Part shown: piece by piece, positions 50,431-60,774 of the stretch
Layout: every line of letters begins with the position of its first letter
Position numbering within the stretch: the stretch's first letter is position 1
NCBI RefSeq assembly: GCF_001625215.2
Contig: NC_030381.2
Span: forward strand, 50,181,214 to 50,245,213
DNA length: 64,000 nucleotides
From: Daucus carota subsp. sativus
Lineage: Eukaryota; Streptophyta; Magnoliopsida; Apiales; Apiaceae
Direction of reading: 5' to 3'
The notes under the pieces: generated by a model
What the model was told of the DNA's origin: nothing
What the model saw: only the letters and a program-made list of their open reading frames with translations
The model's database searches: none
Translations under genes and position numbers: made by a program

Positions 50431-50591
50431 GTGCATAATGGAACATATATATGCATAAGCAGGCAAGGAAGCAAGTGAATATAAGTAGCTAGCTAGTATA
50501 TATACACAAATACAAATGTTGAGATTGAAGTAGTAGTTTTCGAAACGAGTGGATGCAAAATTGAAGCCGAGCTCATAAATGATCAACTTAC

Positions 50592-50692
50592 TTCTAGAGG
50601 TTCCTCAAACACTTCATTGGGGAATTTTAACGTTAACATTTCTGTAATCGAATTCTACCTACTGAAGTGTTTGGGGGAACTCCCGGGGTTGT
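50592..50692 (+). ncRNA. MIR395: MIR395 precursor hairpin, copy B
   Basis: The mature 21-nt miR395 is at 50662..50682, identical to copy A (starts CTGAAGTGTT, ends GGGGGAACTC), and the 5' arm at 50600..50620 (GTTCCTCAAACACTTCATTG) is also identical. The loop differs from copy A in length and sequence, so selection appears to have kept only the paired arms. A functional duplicate is likely. Confidence 0.93.
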
Positions 50693-51512
50693 TTGATTGA
50701 CAAACGTTGCTTGCCGAACCGTCGTATATAGGTATCCATCCTGAACTTTACTATTTTTTTCCGAGTAGATTTGAGTCACAGAAATTTATACCTCCCAATA
50801 GTTATCACAAGTCTAGAAGAACTGATACCGTATTTTAATTAGCAGATACAGCTGGTGTTATTTTAATTGATACTAGGCTTTCCATCTCCATACATGCTTG
50901 TTTTCCCCGAGATGCTGCCGTAGAGGTTCTTGTTTGTTTGAAGCCTGTTTATAAAAAAGGGATTCTCCGTTTTAATTACCTCCTAATTACAACCCTTATC
51001 ACACATCGATCCTCATCGATTATAGTTTCTTGAAACATTGACGTTGAGAAATCTGGAGCACCACTTTTTTATTTTTTAGCCGAAGGAAGAGAGGATTTGA
51101 GACTGAAGATTTTGAATGTTGCTGATTTTACGGAATAGGTGCTTGATCTAAATATGAAACTTAGTCATCTGTTCGACAGGAATCAATATTTATAACGTAA
51201 AGAATGTTACATATAGTTTAGAGATGATGTCAGAGATATCATCATAAGATTTGAGACTTGAAATGAGTTTAGAATGCATCAATATATAGTAAACTAGCTT
51301 GTAGTCTGATATCTTTCAAGCAGTACATTAAGTAATTATTAGGATTACAGTGAAGAAGCAAGGTTTCGGATGCATCATTTGAGCATCGAATCATACTCTG
51401 AGCAGGAAAACAAGAAAATGGAAAGCAAGATGCAGCACAAAAACTAGCTAGGTCAAAGACCTTGTTCGGCTACACTTTATTTGATACTCCCAGAGTGAGG
51501 TCATCCAAGTTT

Positions 51513-51898
51513 TCAAGCGGTTCCTGCAACACAAACCCACTGACCCACGAACAATGCAGCGCAATTGATGTTAGGATTGATAGCATCAAACTCGGGAGTT
51601 GTGAGTTCGAAACTCTTAGCGATGTCAAAACAAGTGTCTCCTTTCGTCACTCCTAACACAGTGTCGCATGCTGGAACTGCTTTCGCTTTGGTAGCAACTA
51701 CTTGTTTCATAATAACAAGATGAAATTAATATGTAAACGAACTCATCAGCATTGCAGATATATTGTAGTAAAGAGGCAATGTAAAAGGTACGTAAACTTA
51801 CCATGGAAAACTGGTCTGCTTTCGGCAATTGTAATGATCAGAAAAATAGAGAGTACGAGAACTAACAAGGCAGCTTTGTTGTTGTTTAGGAACGCCAT
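51513..51898 (-). CDS. Small secreted LysM protein 2 (93 aa)
   Basis: Exons complement(51802..51898) and complement(51513..51697) join in phase 1 to 93 aa; intron 104 bp, GT-AG. The signal exon reads MAFLNNNKAALLVLVLSIF, then LIITIAESR, almost the same as protein 1. The mature LysM domain has ACDTVLGVTKGDTCFDIAK, FDAINPNINC and ALFVGQWVCV, with all four cysteines kept. The changes from protein 1 are mostly conservative and no stop or frameshift is present. It is the closest paralogue of protein 1 and part of duplicated copy B. TATAAATT box at 51986..51993. Confidence 0.92.
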
Positions 51899-52011
51899 TT
51901 TAAATTTCTCTGAAGACTTAGGCCACTACCTTGATTTAAGTTAATGTTTTGTTGGTGATGGCTTCCTCATTGCAAGCCTTGGCCTAATTTATACTACTAC
52001 ACTTACTGTAC

Positions 52012-52165
52012 TTACATTAACGAGACGAACAATAAGAGACGAACACTGAAACAAGAAGCATTGTTAACTCATACCTGATATTTTATTGGTAGCCCCTTTT
52101 GCCCCAAGGGTAAAAGTTAGAATATAGAACCCATAATTCTCAGCGACTTGAACAAAGAAATGGTT
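52012..52165 (-). promoter_or_regulatory. Conserved upstream block of LysM gene 2
   Basis: Same ordered words as upstream of gene 1: CGAGACGAACAATAA, GACGAACACTGAAACAAGAA, GCATTGTTA, ATTGGTAGCC, GGGTAAAAGTTA, CAGCGACTTGAACAA. Confidence 0.6.
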
Positions 52166-53511
52166 CGAGATGAATATTTAATGCATAATCATAAGTTTTA
52201 CGTCACTCAAGCAGACAACATGCAATTTTATAATATTTAGATTATTTATGCAATATAATTGAAGAACTTATTAGATGAATGTTTCATGAAATCACTGAAA
52301 TTTAAGCTGATGATTTGTATGCATTGACATTTGACTGTCCAAGGTAAATGTGAGTTAGAAGAGAGAGCTTGCAGTACTCAAAGCTCAGTCTAAGTAGGAT
52401 TTTGGTAAAAAAATCTTCACAGAATCACATTAAATTACAGTGACATCTACATGCAGTTTGCGGAGTAGATTTGTATATTGACCTGAAGCATATAAATGGG
52501 TCTTTTTGTCTAATTGTAATTATATCTTTCTTGTTCTTTAATTGTTCCATCTGATGTTACTGTATTCCATTGTTTATTCTGTGACAGATACTAATTAAAT
52601 ACTAATTAAATATAAGGAATTGTTTAATACATAACAGTGTCACGTAACTTAAAAACAGATTACTTATAGCATCTTGAATAGTTGGCACCCTTCAAAGGGG
52701 GCTAATTTTGACATATAACTCAAAATATTATTTTTATATTCATACTCTTCCAACTCATTTTTAGCACCCTTCTTTTAAAATACACTCCAATAGTTGGCAC
52801 TCCAAGATGCCAACTTTATTAATAGAGAAATAATAATATTTTATGAATTATTAGGACCACAAATCTATATTTTATGTATTATTGGGACCACAAATGAAGT
52901 TGGCACCCTACTTTATGGGTTGCCAACTTTTGACAACCCAAAAAATTATTTATGTATAAAAGTAAATTTTAATTCATATATAGGAGCAATTTATTAGTAA
53001 AAATAATTTATTATGTATAAATTAACAAAATATAATAAATTATTATAAACTAAGTTTTAAGTGATTATACACATTTTTATGGAGTCAAATTTTGAAAATC
53101 AAAACAATTTTTATATTCTTAGATAACAATTTATAAGTCAAATGTTGATTATAAATTTATTATACGAATAATATTAACAAGTTAATTCGACTTATGCATC
53201 CTCTTCAACAGTTCAACTTTTAAAGCAGTACTCTTCGGTTACACACACACACGAGTTGGTGCTTGTATAAGTACTTCAACGGAAACTTGATCTTAAATAA
53301 GTACTTGCGTGCGGCTTGACAGCATCCATGCATTTCTGATGAGTGATGGCCTGATGGGTAAACAGATCAGTAAAAATTGATAAGTACTATCACTTAACAT
53401 TCCGGGAGTTTCCCTTATCTCTTATGAATTTTCATTTTAACATATAATATTTAATCACTTTTTTATTTGAATTTTTAGTTTTTAACACATTGTTTAGGTG
53501 TTTTGTTTTTA
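52166..53511. other. AT-rich spacer with a probable Tourist-like remnant
   Basis: At about 52667-52940 there are inverted and direct copies of TAGTTGGCAC and AAGATGCC/AGCATCTT words, as in GAGCATCTCCAATAG-type MITEs, but I could not define both ends. The open frame 52794..52997 overlaps it. A short CA run lies at 53241-53250. Confidence 0.4.
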
Positions 53512-53519
53512 CTGTTATA

Positions 53520-54167
53520 TAGGGGTGATCACAGTCTGGTTTAAACCGCAAAATCCGCATGAACCAATCCGATATTAATCCGATCCAAACCGAAACCGAA
53601 ATGAGGTTTACGGTTTCGGTTCGACTAATTTAAAAAACCGTCGTTTGTGGGTTGGTTTCGGTTTTATATTAAACCAACCCGTTAAAAAACCGAACCGCAT
53701 ATTTATATATATATATATATATATTTAGTATTATATATATACAAAATATTAATTTTATATAAATATATTAATGTTTTTAGTTTATACTTGCTGGGTTGTT
53801 TAGTTACTTACCTTATCAATACCTAACTACAAGTCATATCAATTCAGTAATCCAAGACTTCGATTCAACTTTATGCATTTTATTAGACTAAAATTTGTAT
53901 TTTAATTTAACTATGTGAAATTATGTAAATGGAGACAAAAATGATCCTCTATTTCTAGTATTATTCATGAATCCTCATCTTTGATTATAAGCCTTAGTCA
54001 TAAACCGATCAATCCGCATAACCGAACCATTAAAAACCGCACCGCTTGATCCGGGTTAATTGGTTTGCGGGTCGCGGGTTGGTTTGAGATTTTGAAAAAC
54101 CGCTAATATATGGTTTGGTTCCGGTTCTACCTCCAACCCGAACCAAACCGGACCGCGATCACCCCTA
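53520..54167. mobile_element. Non-autonomous hAT-type element, AAACCG/GGTTT family
   Basis: 648 bp, with ends TAGGGGTGATCAC and its near complement GCGATCACCCCTA, and a perfect 8-bp target duplication CTGTTATA (53512..53519, 54168..54175). Subterminal arms are arrays of AAACCGAAACCG and AACCGCA words. AT-rich centre with a TA microsatellite near 53705-53725. No transposase. Confidence 0.92.
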
Positions 54168-54175
54168 CTGTTATA

Positions 54176-54919
54176 TATAGTGTTATGTACGTATATTTTG
54201 TTTTCAAGTTCTGCTCTTTAAATTTGTAAACTCTCTAGCGCGTGACTTGTTTTCCTGGTAAGTAGATTTGATCCTATTCCAACAAATATCATATAAAATA
54301 AAATTTAAATAAAAAATCAATACTGATCAAAGGGATTTTGGGATTTGAAGATAGACTTGGAGATAGCTATCTCGACGGATTGGGTAGAACGGGTGGGGTC
54401 TATCATAAACTGATGGACTAGTTGGAATTTTGACGAGATTTTAGTAGTTTTGAAATCATGAGACTCGGATTTGTCTCAAACACGTGATGTGATGTAGAAA
54501 ATGAGTCATATATGTTCTTAGTTTGTGTTTAAATAATATATAATTGATCATATACAGTTAATATATTGTTTGACTAATGAATGTCTTGAATGCATGCACA
54601 TGAGAAATTTACATTAGTCACCGTCATTTTTCTTATAGCATATAGGATTCCCATAATTGATCCATGCACGTAAATAGCAAATACCACATCAAAATATTAA
54701 CAGCACTGTTGTACTTCCACGTTATGGAATTCTCAGGGTTACAATGAAGAAGCAAACCTGGGGATGCATTATATAAACATCCAATTATTTAGTACCAAAC
54801 ACAACAAAAAGAACAACAGAAGTAGCTTCTCAAACTTAGCCTAACGACCTTGCTTGGCTACACTTTAGTTTATTCGACAGTACTTTCGAAACTTCAGTTC
54901 AGGAGGATCCATAATCTTT
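54176..54919. other. Spacer downstream of LysM gene 3
   Basis: No gene recognised. The last 180 bp resemble the 3' flanks of LysM genes 1 and 2 (GGATGCAT..TAT..AACATCCA and ACCTTGCTTGGCTACACTTTA), so they are probably the 3' UTR. Confidence 0.5.
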
Positions 54920-55319
54920 TCAAGCGGTTCCGCTAATACAAACCCATTGCCCCACGAACAATGCAGCGCAATTGACATTAGGGTTGATACAATTAAAATC
55001 ATGAGCCGAGAGCTTGAAATTCTGACCGATGTCGAAACAAGTGTCCCCTTTCCTCACTCCGAACACTGTATCACATGTTGGCCCTGCAGGAACTGGAACT
55101 GCTCTTCCAAAAATGCATGAGAATAAAAAACAGTTATTGTTCTAACACAAAATTATGAAAATAACAATATATTGACAATTCCTTTTACGCGAAGCAACTG
55201 AAACCAGTAGTGATCTTACTGCGGTAACCTGGTTTGCTCTGAGCTACTGCGATGAGGAGAAAAAGAGCGAGGGCTAGGGCAAACAAGGAAGCTCTGCTGT
55301 TGTTGTTAGGATTGGCCAT
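54920..55319 (-). CDS. Small secreted LysM protein 3 (92 aa)
   Basis: Exons complement(55220..55319) and complement(54920..55098) join in phase 1 to 92 aa; intron 121 bp. The signal exon begins MANPNNNSRASLFALALALF and ends AVAQSKPGYR. The LysM domain has TCDTVFGVRKGDTCFDIGQ, FNCINPNVNC and ALFVGQWVCI. It carries a fifth cysteine (in DFNCINPN, where the others have DFDSINPN), so an odd, possibly unpaired cysteine or a dimer bond is possible. No ATG lies in the second exon, so it can be missed by simple ORF calling. TATAAAA box near 55402..55408. Confidence 0.9.
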
Positions 55320-55420
55320 ATCAGATTGAGTTGAAGAATTAATATTGTACTTGAAATTGTAAATATTTCTGTGTTATACTGAATTCCCCAAAAATGCACA
55401 TTTTATAGTGAACTTCCTTT

Positions 55421-55555
55421 AGTGAGACAAACAATTGCGACAGATTATGAAACATTGTTACTTGACGACATTTAATCGGCTAGCTGTTCTTTTAGTCGTA
55501 GCCAAGGGGAAAAGTTAAATGAAACCTTGATTAAAATTTTATTCAGCTTTAACAA
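55421..55555 (-). promoter_or_regulatory. Conserved upstream block of LysM gene 3
   Basis: More diverged than in genes 1 and 2 but in the same order: GTGAGACAAACAAT, GAAACATTGTTAC, ATTTAATCGGC, GGGGAAAAGTTAAATGAAAC, CAGCTTTAACAAAG. Confidence 0.5.
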
Positions 55556-57050
55556 AGATTCGAATAATTAATACATAAATCATGATCCCATGCAGGCAAC
55601 ATGTTAATATATTTTTATTTTTTATTTTAATCTTTGTATGCTTATATACATTACAGTAAGATACTATTGTTTTATATCTTGTTGAAAATGTGGAAGCTTT
55701 CGGTTTGTCTGAATCGACCAACTGCTACACTCAGAATTCGAAGGATAGAAATTGTAATTGAGGTTCAATTCCTGATAAGAGGATCCAGATATTGGAAAAT
55801 CCTAAGAATGAAATTTATATGATTAATAATATGTATGCAGTTTCTAGAGTAAATATATTAATCAAATCACATGTGTTTTGTCTGTTTACTGCTATATGTG
55901 TTGTCGTTTCTCGTTGTTTTCCGGCAACAGATGCTTGTTTGTATATGTATATACATTCTAGACGATGCATTCCCGGCGGGTCAAGGATGTAGTACAAGAG
56001 CAAATTTATACATAAAAATATAAGTGAACACAACTTAAAGGAGTACTTTCATTTATATACAAATTTGTTTAGTTGCAAATATGACTTCAGTCCCCTGTTC
56101 AAAAAATCATTAGTAATCATCCATTCATCCATTTCATATTAAATATTTAATTATTTAATTAATCATTCGATTAATTTCCAATCAATCCAATTAATCTTCT
56201 ATTAATTTTTGTTACATGACTTTACCGATTAAGTCTGATTCCCGTTTGTTACAACACTGATTCAGTCATATAAAAATGAATTCTATCACTTTTATCCTTT
56301 ATTAATAAGCAAAAACTCTCTTTTTAGTCGAACATTAGAAGGATCATGCAATAATATTTTGTTATCATTATATAATTTTTTAAAATAATAATAACTATTA
56401 TTGTAAAAAATTTATATTGCTCAGAATTTTATAATATAACAGCTGTATATATATCCTATCAATAGAGATGCATCACCAATGGAAATTTACTTCTTCTTTA
56501 TGGAAAAATACATCTTTTACATGTATGTGTACTCTTATTATCATTATAATAAAAAAAGAAAGTTAAGTTTTCGATATTATATTATGAATCCAATTTTTTT
56601 AAAACGAGCGTGAATTTCTCATGTTCTCATTTGAATCATTATCTATATTATTTGATTTATCATTGAATTAAATTATCTATATTTTTCATTTAATTTTAAG
56701 TGTCTGAATAAGTTTAGTGGTCGATATTAGCGTAAAAAGAAGCGATTCAGAGAAAGGGTTTAATTACTTTAGTGGTCAAAATATCTGTACCACAGATAAA
56801 CAACGTATAAGAAGAAAATAGTATAGAATCGATAGAAAAAAAAGTTGTAAAATCCATTACCCGGAATGATTCCAACTACGTATAAAGAAACAAAATTTAG
56901 GAATGATGCATCTTTGCCCATCCAATTACTTAACAGTAAATCAGAAAAACACAACATGCAGTAACTTTTAAACTAGGTCTGGGACCTTGTTTCGCTGCGC
57001 TTTATTAGGCAGTCCCTGCATTCAGTTCCATGAGAGGATACATGAGTTTG
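55556..57050. other. AT-rich spacer, no gene seen
   Basis: Open frames 55634..55822, 55792..55992, 55815..56033 and 56769..56957 show no motif. The last 80 bp are likely the 3' UTR of LysM gene 4 (ACCTTGTTTCGCTGCGCTTTA recalls the flank of the other copies). Confidence 0.45.
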
Positions 57051-57671
57051 TTAAGCAGTTCCACCGATACAGATCCATTGTCCAATGAACAGTGCAGTGC
57101 AATTTACATTAGGGTTGATAGAATCGAACTCAGCAGTTGTGAGTTTGAAAAACTTGGCGACATCAAAACAAGTATCTCCTTCCCTCACTCCGAACACCGT
57201 ATCACATGTTGGAACCGGCTTGGCTTTTGCAGCAACTGTTCAATACAAAAAAATGATATCAATTTTTAGTATTAAACAAGAAACAATAGTATGTAGTTGG
57301 GGGTACAATAACAACTATTTTAAATTAGGTAGAAAATTTTTATCGGAGAAGATTTTTGTTGCATGCCAGTGGTCATTATTAGTAATGAGATTGTAGTCAA
57401 TAGAAATCCACTACTTATCCAGAAAAAAGTTGTTAGTGTTTGCCCATGAATACACACTAGAAAATCATAATATGCAGGGGGATAGCACATTTTTCGTGTT
57501 AAATTTTGTGCAGACGTTACAATTTCAAGCGGAGGAGATTTTTCAGCAAAGGCCAAATTGGAAGGCGAACTTACTGGAAAGTTTTCTGCTTTCAGAAACT
57601 GTGATAAAAAGAAAAATGGAGAGTACGAGAACCAACAAGGCTGCTCTGGTGGTGGTGTTCAGCTTGGCCAT
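57051..57671 (-). CDS. Small secreted LysM protein 4 (93 aa)
   Basis: Exons complement(57575..57671) and complement(57051..57235) join in phase 1 to 93 aa; intron 339 bp, the second longest of the five, GT-AG. Signal exon MAKLNTTTRAALLVLVLSIF, then LFITVSESRKLS. LysM domain TCDTVFGVREGDTCFDVAK, FDSINPNVNC, ALFIGQWICI, four cysteines. Differences from protein 1 (VRKG to VREG, VCV to ICI) lie at surface-type positions. TATAAAT box at 57743..57749. Open frames on the plus strand across this gene are shadows. Confidence 0.92.
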
Positions 57672-57763
57672 TTCGAATTCTTTAGAGAAATTAGCTTAAT
57701 TCAAATTATTTTCTTGATCACAAAGGCTCCCACTTAGGTTCCATTTATACTGAACTCTCACTA

Positions 57764-57895
57764 ATGAGACGAAGAGTAGGTACCATCAAACGCGACAAGA
57801 AGCATTGTTACCTGAGATTTGATCGGCTGCTCTTTCTAGCCCAGTGGAAAAGTTAACTGAAACTCTTGATTCTCAGCGACTTTAACAATGAGATG
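57764..57895 (-). promoter_or_regulatory. Conserved upstream block of LysM gene 4
   Basis: Carries TAATGAGACGAAGAG, CGACAAGAAGCATTGTTA, GAGATTTGATCGGC, GGAAAAGTTAACTGAAAC and CAGCGACTTTAACAATGAGA, all in the same order as upstream of gene 1. Confidence 0.6.
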
Positions 57896-58756
57896 GATGG
57901 AGGTATTTCAATTATTTAATTCAATATTATAAATGTATATGACTGCGGCTGAATATCAGTAGATGCATAAAGATGTGTACTTATGTGACAATGTTCGATG
58001 AACTCAGTCCAAGTGAGATCTGAATTTCGCAAAATCCAAAAGGTTAAATATACCGTGCCATGTTCATCTTGTGAAATAAATAAATAAGATCAAATCACTC
58101 ATTTTTAGTTTTTGTCATCGTTTATACTTCTTAATCTATTTCATTCCTGGATATATGTTGTCGTTTCTCATTGTTTATTCCGCAACAGATATTTAATTTA
58201 TTTGTAGAGGTCTGATACTCTAATTACCAGATAAAAACGAAGCTCAACGACTCGAGTTTAAAGATTCGGTATATATGTGGCATTTTTATTGTTTGGAATT
58301 ACATCAGTGAGTAGTAAATAAAAAAAGAGAAATTTGCAAAAATACTCATGTTTTTAAATTTATTTTTTAAAAATCCGGTTGAATTTGCATAGTAGATTGC
58401 AATGTCAGTTGAAAGCAGTTGTTTTTCAGGTTGCAGGAGTTGCAAATTAGATTACATATATATGGTTGAGCCGTATTTTTTTAAATAAAATTTGCAATTT
58501 GGGTATTTCTGAAAAAACACATTAAAAAAACCCCGAAGGCCAATCCTGGGCACATTCATCTCTAACCAGTTGATGCACAAACGAGTTCAAAACAATTTAC
58601 TTTAATCGAGTCTGTTGGTGAGCAGGTTTGCGAACTTAATCATGAGCCTGGTTCCTAGTATTAGAATCAACTTGCCAGATTTTAGTTGAGTTTTGCAGTG
58701 ACAAATCCAGTTGTTTACGAATTTGGACTTTGATTATTTCATAAGAGGTATACTTA
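57896..58756. other. AT-rich spacer, no gene seen
   Basis: No coding region recognised. Confidence 0.45.
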
Positions 58757-58774
58757 AACGTTGTGGACATTCTT

Positions 58775-59061
58775 CAAAAGGCGTATTACAATATACCCTG
58801 GTCTGCCTAGGATTTTTCCCCTTAAGAACCTGCCGACTAGCTCCATAGCCAACAGGTAGGTAAATCGGGCTAATCAAGCGATAAGACCCAGTGGGTGGAA
58901 ACTTCCCTGCGATACGCACGAATTGGAACCCGATCCCCTTTCTTCAAATCATCCCACTGTCTCTTCAACTCGGGTGAACGCCCAGGAGCTGGTGAGGTTC
59001 AAACCCGTGACCCTTTGGATCAACGCAAGGCCCCGTTTCCACTAGGACAGCTCTCACACTC
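58775..59061 (-). mobile_element. tRNA-derived SINE with 18-bp target duplication
   Basis: 287 bp inserted on the minus strand. At its 5' end (right side) it shows a pol III A-box-like GTCCTAGTGGAAACGG and a B-box-like GGGTTTGAACCTC. It is flanked by 18-bp direct repeats with one mismatch (58757..58774 and 59062..59079, AACGTTGTGGACATTCTT versus AACGTTTTGGACATTCTT). Open frames 58734..58919 and 58895..59092 lie in it and are not genes. It is GC-richer than its surroundings. Confidence 0.8.
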
Positions 59062-59288
59062 AACGTTTTGGACATTCTTAAGCAATACATAATAGTATTC
59101 ACTGAAGAACATAAATATGGATACATCATTTGGATTATTGAATGTACATCATTTATGAAAAGATTAAGCTACTTTAGTGATTCTCCTGAAAATAACTATA
59201 TTATTGTATAGCGCATTGCTGTAACAATGAAGTGTCAGGCCTTTTATTTGATTGATGCAGTAACTATGCAACTTTGCTCCAGGTTCAT

Positions 59289-60015
59289 TTATGAGAAATC
59301 TTCACTTCCTTCGACGCAGATCCACTGACCAACAAACAATGCTGTACAGTTGACATTAGGGTTTATGGATTCAAATTCACCACTTGACAAACCAAAACCT
59401 TGAGCTATATTGAAGCATGTGTCTCCACTCTTTACTCCAAACGCTAAATCGCAAATTAAAGGTGCTGGCGCCTCTGAGATTCCTGCTAATAATATGATGA
59501 AGATGAATTATATGGAAATAAGTAAGAAAATTTAAAGATATACCTTTATGTACTAAGTACAAACATTTGATATAAATAATACATAAGGACTTGTACCTAT
59601 TTTAAATGGGTCCGGATCCCTGACAGATAATTGTTGCAACATACCTTGTCGCGCCTATCATATCAACGGTAAAGAGTAACACATGTATTCTACTCCCAAG
59701 TTTACACTTTACCATATTTATCATCATCATAAGTATGTTGTAACAATCATCTGTCGTGGACCCGGACCCTTTAAATATAGAGAACGTAATATACTATATA
59801 TCTATGTGCACTTCCGACGGAAATTACTAATAGAACATTATATTGTTACAGTTTTCATTTGTAAATCGTGTGTGAAATCAGACATATCTCTTTATCCAGC
59901 TCTTACTGCGGGAAACTGGTTTGCTCTCAGCAACAGTCAAGATAAGAAGAAGAGAAAATATGATGAAAATGCAGAAGGAACGTTTGTTGTTGTTGCTCCT
60001 GCTCGACTTGGCCAT
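59289..60015 (-). CDS. Small secreted LysM protein 5 (100 aa), divergent
   Basis: Exons complement(59907..60015) and complement(59289..59482) join in phase 1 to 100 aa; intron 424 bp. Signal exon MAKSSRSNNNKRSFCIFIIF, then ILTVAESK. LysM domain ICDLAFGVKSGDTCFNIAQ, FESINPNVNC, ALFVGQWICV, with the four usual cysteines. The most divergent member: DTVFGV has become DLAFGV, the loop reads GFGLSSGEF, and the C-terminus is extended (EGSEDFS). A TATAAGT box lies at 60128..60134. The conserved upstream block of genes 1-4 is hardly visible here. Possibly the oldest copy or one under different control. Confidence 0.88.
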
Positions 60016-60317
60016 ATTACAAAGTTTCCTTTGGTTTCTTGAGCAATATTGCAGCTATTCTCAAGATTTTAACTGAAGTTCACAGTTCCGCTCTTATAAT
60101 CTGAATTGCTGCCGACTAAAACCTTCTACTTATACTGAACTTTGGACAACAGACTAACAAAACTGATGCCCCCAAGACAGCATTGTTTTTTCCGATCTTC
60201 AAATACTGTCACTTGAGCGACTATACCAACATAGTGTATGTTATTTATATACACATGAAATCTATCTGATTAAAGTAACAAACAAGTTAATAGATGTTCC
60301 GATCAAAATTATTACTG
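60016..60317. other. Promoter region of LysM gene 5
   Basis: TATAAGT at 60128..60134 on the minus strand. Weak traces of the block found upstream of the other copies (CAGCATTGTT near 60178). Nothing else seen. Confidence 0.4.
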
Positions 60318-60390
60318 CTGATTAGTATGCTTTCAGCAATAGTGAACATGAGAAGAGCAAGGAACACGAGCAAAAAAAAATAGACAACAT
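60318..60390 (-). pseudogene. Relic signal exon of a sixth LysM gene
   Basis: On the minus strand one frame reads FFLLVFLALLMFTIAES, then ILIS and a donor-like AGCA|GTAATA, matching the end of the LysM signal exons (ITIAESR, TVAESK, then phase-1 GTAAG). No start codon lies in that frame; the only nearby ATG (60388..60390) is in another frame, past a run of nine T. No LysM exon follows in the 3' direction before gene 5. A decayed copy or a lost exon 1. Confidence 0.6.
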
Positions 60391-60774
60391 TTTCAAAAAA
60401 TAAAACCTACTTCTTTGAACTAATCTTTGTTATTTTCCTGATGTTGAGGATTTCAATCCATTAGATATTCTAGATAAATGAGGATTCAAACTCAATAATT
60501 TCAAGGATAAAGGAAACGACTGATTCAATGAGGCAATTTGTATTCCAACATAGCACCTATACATTTTCACTTATACCGGATAAAGGAAACAAATTAAAAT
60601 ACATTATCTACAAGTTCGGCGTTGGACAATAAAGATAATCGGTGCCTAAAATTACAAAATTAACTCCTCTCTGAACATCTCCAGAAAACAAAAAAAGAAA
60701 ACTTAACGAAATGTTACATAATACAACGTCGACATAGGCACCTCAAGTAACTTCAGAAAACATGAGCAAGCACT
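60391..60774. other. Spacer and 3' UTR of the VAP gene
   Basis: No gene recognised. The right part should be the 3' UTR of the minus-strand gene that ends at 60775. Confidence 0.45.

Larger units (their letters stand above)
49976..52165. repeat. Segmental duplication, copy B (MIR395 + LysM gene)
   Basis: Counterpart of 44500..46362, with the same order of parts: GAACCTGGACATGATT, MIR395 hairpin on plus, LysM gene on minus, conserved upstream block. The part between the hairpin and the LysM stop is about 300 bp longer than in copy A. The Mutator-like MITE and the hAT element lie only between the copies, so they do not date to the ancestor of both. Confidence 0.8.

Noticed and set aside
57030-57396. 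Plus-strand open frames over LysM gene 4
   Set aside because: Antisense of the LysM exon; the minus strand encodes the conserved domain.
45716-60015. Possibility that the LysM genes are receptor kinases or GPI-anchored LYP receptors
   Set aside because: Each has a single LysM domain and stops right after it; no transmembrane, kinase or GPI signal exists.
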